Shown one piece after another: positions 7,348 to 10,271 of a stretch of DNA of 10,271 nucleotides (the first letter of the stretch is position 1; the number at the start of each line of letters is the position of its first letter). The notes below the pieces were generated by a model that was given only the letters and a program-made list of their open reading frames with translations, made no database searches and was not told the origin of the DNA. A program made the position numbers and the translations under genes. The DNA is from Clostridiales bacterium (lineage in GTDB: Bacteria; Bacillota; Clostridia; Christensenellales; DUVY01), in the NCBI GenBank assembly GCA_031290295.1, contig JAITNT010000085.1, positions 1-10,271 on the forward strand, read 5' to 3'.

Positions 7348-9243
7348 TTAATATCCGAATTTATAATTTAAGCGTCCGCAAGGCGCGCAATCGCCCGTAG
7401 TATAGAAATTAAGAAAGTTATTTTGATTCACGTTATCGCTTACCTTAAAATCTATCTCGTAATTTCTGTCGCTGAGGCACAAAGCCGACAGCGGAACGCG
7501 TATAACCGCGGATTTACCCGAAAGGAATATATCCGCGCCGCCCGCCTTTTCGCTCTTGCCGTCGCTAAGCGCGCGCAGGATTTCCCCCTTGCCGTCGCTG
7601 ACCGAGGAATTGATTCTGTATTGATAGCCCAAAGCGTCTTTTTCGCCCGAATTGCGCGTGTTTATGTGAATATTAAGCCAGCCCTTGTCCGCGCTTGCCG
7701 GGGCGGTGATATTCGCCGCGCACGTAACCTTAAAGTACAGATATTCCTTATCACGCGCAACTCGGGTTTCGGCAATGTCGTTGCGGTTGGAGTCATCGGT
7801 GAGATTTAAAAGGTTATCCATACGCGGATAATCACGCGCGATAGCCTCGCCGACAAAGTCCTCATAGACCGCCGCGCTGTTCCACGCGGGGTCGGACGCG
7901 TCCGTTAAAGAGGGCGAAAGCTCCGGATATTTGTAATGCTTAGCCTCCGACAGCTTATAGTCGCGAACCTCCTTATGAGAGAGTAAAAAGCCGTTATCCT
8001 TTAACGCTCCCGTCCGCGTAGGCTCTAAATCGCGGCTGAATTCGTCGTTGTATTGGTCAACCGTGAGATAGGGATCGGCGGGATTCAAATCGGGGCGATA
8101 CATTTTGGTGGCAACCCACTCGTTCCAGCCCGTAATAAACGTATATTTAATTTCCGCGTCCTTTTCGCGGACGGTTTCCCACTGCGCCGAGAAATTGAGG
8201 TTTTCGGCAAAACGGTTATGGTCGTTAGCCATAGTATCGGGCGACCAGCCTCTGCCCCTCGTGCCGGCGGTATCGGAAAAACGCACGGTAATATGCTGAC
8301 CGACGGAAACGCTGACAATACCGTTTTTGTCGGAGAGGGTTTTCTTATAAACCTTTTGAGGATAGCGAAAGTCTATCCACGGAAAGCCGTTGCTGCGGTC
8401 GGGCTCGTTTGGCCATTGCCTGTATTTTACGTCGAATTTTTCATAGAGCGCGTGTTCGGGGTCCCCCGCCTCCGCCATAGCCTCGGCGGTACTCTGTAAC
8501 AATACGGTCATAGGCTTGCCCTCCGGCGCGAACCAAATGTCGTCGTACAAAGGGTTTGCGTAGTATTTATTGTAAAGCGCTTTAAGATTGTTTCTGTCCG
8601 CGCCCGTATTGCCGCCGCCGCCCGAATAGTACATAATCTGCGGCGCGTTCCAACCCTGCGCTCTGTATTCGGCTATTATGCCGAATAATTTATCCGTAAC
8701 GCTCTCGTACAGAACGCCGTTGGAAACGTCAAGCCCCAAAAAGTCGATATTCATAAAGGTCAGCATTTCGATTTGCTTACGCATAACCCACGGGTCGCCG
8801 CTGTCATAATAGCCGAAAACGGGTTCGCCCCAAAAGTGCGCCGCGCCGACGGGCGAATAAGAAAAATCGCCGTCAAAGCCCGCCCTGCCGTACTGCGCCA
8901 AAATCTTACTGATGTCGTATACACCCGAATGGTCGTTGTGCTGCCCGAGGGTAAGGAAATAGAACATACCCGTATAGCGTTCTCTGTCGGTTTTGGCGCC
9001 GTCCTTCGGGGCGCTCTGCGCCCCGAAGTCGTTTAACGCCGTAGTATTTAAGACGCTGTATTCCTTAGCGGAGAGGCTTCTCGCGTCGTCAATTCTCTGC
9101 GCGGGATCAAAGCCCTCATAATCCCCTTCGGTTTGCGGCTTTCCGCATGCGCCTAACGCACCCGTAAGAGCCATTAAGGACGCAAGCGCGACACACCTGA
9201 AAATTCCGCGCCTTTTTTTACCTTTATCCGTTTTTACAGCCAT
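7348..9243 (-). CDS. Lipoprotein with GH71/GH99-like catalytic domain and CBM9-like C-terminal domain
   Basis: A 631-residue exported protein. The N-terminus has a basic stretch (KGKKRR), a hydrophobic core and a lipobox LGAC, so Cys33 should be lipidated and the protein held on the outer face of the membrane. After a linker (about 34-85), residues about 90-430 resemble the (beta/alpha)8 barrels grouped loosely with GH71/GH99. Visible landmarks are GYYDSGDPWVMRKQIEML, FLGLDVSNG (D172) and TGWNEW with E375. D172 and E375 are plausible active-site carboxylates; this is inference. Residues about 448-631 form a beta-sandwich of the CBM9/DOMON kind (RDYPRMDN, RNDIAETRVARDKEYLYFKV, GYQYRIN), often seen behind such barrels. 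AAGGAG (9256-9251) seven bases upstream supports ATG 9243. It sits between the surface protein and three cytoplasmic glycosidases, which suggests outside trimming or binding of the same glycan. The exact family and substrate are uncertain, and it could be a non-catalytic binding protein. Confidence 0.72.
   Translation of the reverse strand: MAVKTDKGKKRRGIFRCVALASLMALTGALGACGKPQTEGDYEGFDPAQRIDDARSLSAKEYSVLNTTALNDFGAQSAPKDGAKTDRERYTGMFYFLTLGQHNDHSGVYDISKILAQYGRAGFDGDFSYSPVGAAHFWGEPVFGYYDSGDPWVMRKQIEMLTFMNIDFLGLDVSNGVLYESVTDKLFGIIAEYRAQGWNAPQIMYYSGGGGNTGADRNNLKALYNKYYANPLYDDIWFAPEGKPMTVLLQSTAEAMAEAGDPEHALYEKFDVKYRQWPNEPDRSNGFPWIDFRYPQKVYKKTLSDKNGIVSVSVGQHITVRFSDTAGTRGRGWSPDTMANDHNRFAENLNFSAQWETVREKDAEIKYTFITGWNEWVATKMYRPDLNPADPYLTVDQYNDEFSRDLEPTRTGALKDNGFLLSHKEVRDYKLSEAKHYKYPELSPSLTDASDPAWNSAAVYEDFVGEAIARDYPRMDNLLNLTDDSNRNDIAETRVARDKEYLYFKVTCAANITAPASADKGWLNIHINTRNSGEKDALGYQYRINSSVSDGKGEILRALSDGKSEKAGGADIFLSGKSAVIRVPLSALCLSDRNYEIDFKVSDNVNQNNFLNFYTTGDCAPCGRLNYKFGY
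9004..9028 (-). other. Perfect 10-bp hairpin inside the lipoprotein gene
   Basis: Arms at 9004-9013 and 9019-9028 are exact inverted repeats around a five-base loop. The stem is mostly G-C. It spans codons 73-80, in the linker between the lipid anchor and the barrel, where protein constraint should be low. There is no U-tract, so it is not a standard terminator. It might slow translation or protect mRNA ends, or be a short palindromic insertion kept in frame, or chance. Confidence 0.6.
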
Positions 9244-9250
9244 CTTTTTG

Positions 9251-9256
9251 CTCCTT
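9251..9256 (-). promoter_or_regulatory. Ribosome binding site of the lipoprotein gene
   Basis: AAGGAG on the minus strand with a seven-base spacer to ATG 9243. It fixes the start directly before the basic end of the signal peptide. Confidence 0.75.
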
Positions 9257-9279
9257 AAAACTATTTTTTCGCCGTTTCT

Positions 9280-10271
9280 TTAAATTGATTTTTTCCTCTT
9301 CTTTTTAATGAACAGGAACACGCCCGCGCCGATGATGCCCGCGCCTGCGACGGAGCCTACGATAATGCCCGCAATCTCGCCGCCGGACAAGCCGTTGTCG
9401 TCGTCGTCGTCGTTGTCATCGTCATCGTTGTCCGTGCCAGCCGCGGTTACCTTTACGTTGAATTTAACCTGTTGTCCGTTCACGTTGACCGTCACCTCTA
9501 TCGCGTCGCCGACCTCGGTGAACTCGCCGTTCAAAGGTTTGGTAACATTGTTAGCGTTGGGGATAACGTCCTCCGTGCCGCCGTCCTCGTATTTTAATCT
9601 TACGACCATACCCGTCAGATCAATCGTATCGCCGACCTTATAGGTCGTTTTCGTCGGGTTGAAAATAACGGTCAGCGCGTCGTCGGCGCTCGATAGCAGT
9701 CTTACCCACCTGCCCCGCGTGTTGTTCTCGACGATAGTATTGTGACGGAGAATCGCGTTCGGCATTTCGGTATAGTTTGCGGAGCCGTCGACCCCCCATG
9801 AATCCGCCGCCGCCGCGCACATATAAAAGCCCGCTAGGACCTTGATGCGCTTTACGTTTTCTTTCAGATACGCGTCGTTGTCCAAATTGAATATCAACGT
9901 ATCGCCGTAGGCGTTTATGCGCGTCACATACCCGAGAGTCTTTAACTCGCCTATGGATTTGTATTCGGTATCGTCCCCGTAAAGCAACCAAATATGCGTG
10001 TCGGCGTTTGTAGCAAGGTCTATATACCAAATTGCTTTCCGCGAATCGTTGATACCGTTGTATTGCAGCGTAAGACACAAGGGTTGAGTGTTTTCTTGGT
10101 CGAAAAATACGTTGCTGTTAGAGGATATTTCGATGTTCTTATCGGGGTTAGCGTCCGTATAGGTTACGTTAAACGTCGCCTCAAATCCGAGATGTGACAC
10201 CGTTATGGTCTTTTGCCCCACGGTGAACCTGTCATAATTCCCGAGCATTGCCTCCGTTATATCGGCCGTTT
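9280..10271 (-). CDS. Cell-surface protein with bacterial Ig-like domains and C-terminal membrane anchor (5' end missing)
   Basis: This is the C-terminal part of a larger surface protein. The frame stays open to the right edge. The ATG at 10248 is not a likely start, because the codons before it (Thr-Ala-Asp-Ile-Thr-Glu-Ala) continue an Ig-like domain that runs into FTVGQKTITVSHLGFEATF, typical of the Big_3 group. Numbering from that Met, a region without clear family (about 40-190) follows. A second Big_3-like domain lies at about 195-270 (YKVGDTIDLTGMVVRLKYEDG and VNGQQVKFNVKV). Then come an Asp/Asn linker (about 272-286), a glycine-rich membrane helix (about 293-314) and the tail KKKRKKSI. 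This build is typical of membrane-anchored surface proteins of Clostridia; no LPXTG motif is visible. It may bind or display enzymes for the glycan handled by the downstream genes. Catalytic domains, if any, lie outside the window. Only 36 bases separate it from the lipoprotein gene. Confidence 0.82.
   Translation of the reverse strand, partial: TADITEAMLGNYDRFTVGQKTITVSHLGFEATFNVTYTDANPDKNIEISSNSNVFFDQENTQPLCLTLQYNGINDSRKAIWYIDLATNADTHIWLLYGDDTEYKSIGELKTLGYVTRINAYGDTLIFNLDNDAYLKENVKRIKVLAGFYMCAAAADSWGVDGSANYTEMPNAILRHNTIVENNTRGRWVRLLSSADDALTVIFNPTKTTYKVGDTIDLTGMVVRLKYEDGGTEDVIPNANNVTKPLNGEFTEVGDAIEVTVNVNGQQVKFNVKVTAAGTDNDDDDNDDDDDNGLSGGEIAGIIVGSVAGAGIIGAGVFLFIKKKRKKSI
9394..9432 (-). repeat. 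Triplet repeat encoding the Asp/Asn linker
   Basis: Thirteen GAC, GAT or AAC codons in a row, including five identical GAC at 9411-9397, encode the acidic linker before the membrane helix. In-frame slippage could change linker length without breaking the gene. Confidence 0.8.

Noticed and set aside
9280..10248. A complete 322-residue protein starting at ATG 10248
   Set aside because: There is no signal peptide, and the codons upstream of this Met continue an Ig-like domain in the same frame to the window edge.

Overview
The window is one strand-coherent block. Every supported gene lies on the minus strand, so transcription runs from the right edge to the left. The host looks like a Gram-positive, probably clostridial (Bacillota) and plausibly gut-associated bacterium. 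The evidence is AGGAG-type ribosome binding sites, a lipoprotein signal with an LGAC lipobox, and a surface protein with bacterial Ig-like repeats ending in a membrane segment and a lysine/arginine tail. Taxonomy is inferred from these traits only.

Layout in transcription order. (1) 10271-9280 is the C-terminal part of a cell-surface protein with Ig-like (Big_3-type) domains, an Asp-rich linker and a C-terminal membrane anchor; it is cut by the right edge. (2) 9243-7348 is a lipoprotein with a glycoside-hydrolase-like barrel (GH71/GH99-like) and a C-terminal CBM9/DOMON-like beta-sandwich. (3) 7334-5742 is a compact GH78-type alpha-L-rhamnosidase. (4) 5685-3424 is a GH94 disaccharide phosphorylase. 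(5) 3461-396 is a GH106-like glycosidase. Gaps between genes are 36, 13 and 56 bases, followed by an overlap, and I see no terminator between them, so an operon is likely. A non-coding stretch (17-395) follows. It holds a 72-base cloverleaf of inverted repeats, a candidate promoter and a clear intrinsic terminator. The first five codons of another minus-strand gene (16-1) end the window.

Taken together this looks like a glycan-use cluster. The anchored surface protein and the lipoprotein would act outside the cell. The three enzymes without signal peptides would finish oligosaccharides in the cytoplasm: two rhamnosidase-type hydrolases remove terminal sugars, and a phosphorylase splits a beta-linked glucosyl-type disaccharide with phosphate. 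The substrate is not readable from the sequence; a rhamnose-decorated beta-glucoside or polysaccharide is the simplest guess. No transporter or regulator lies in the window. The least explained parts are the cloverleaf element and the promoter/terminator arrangement before the next gene.
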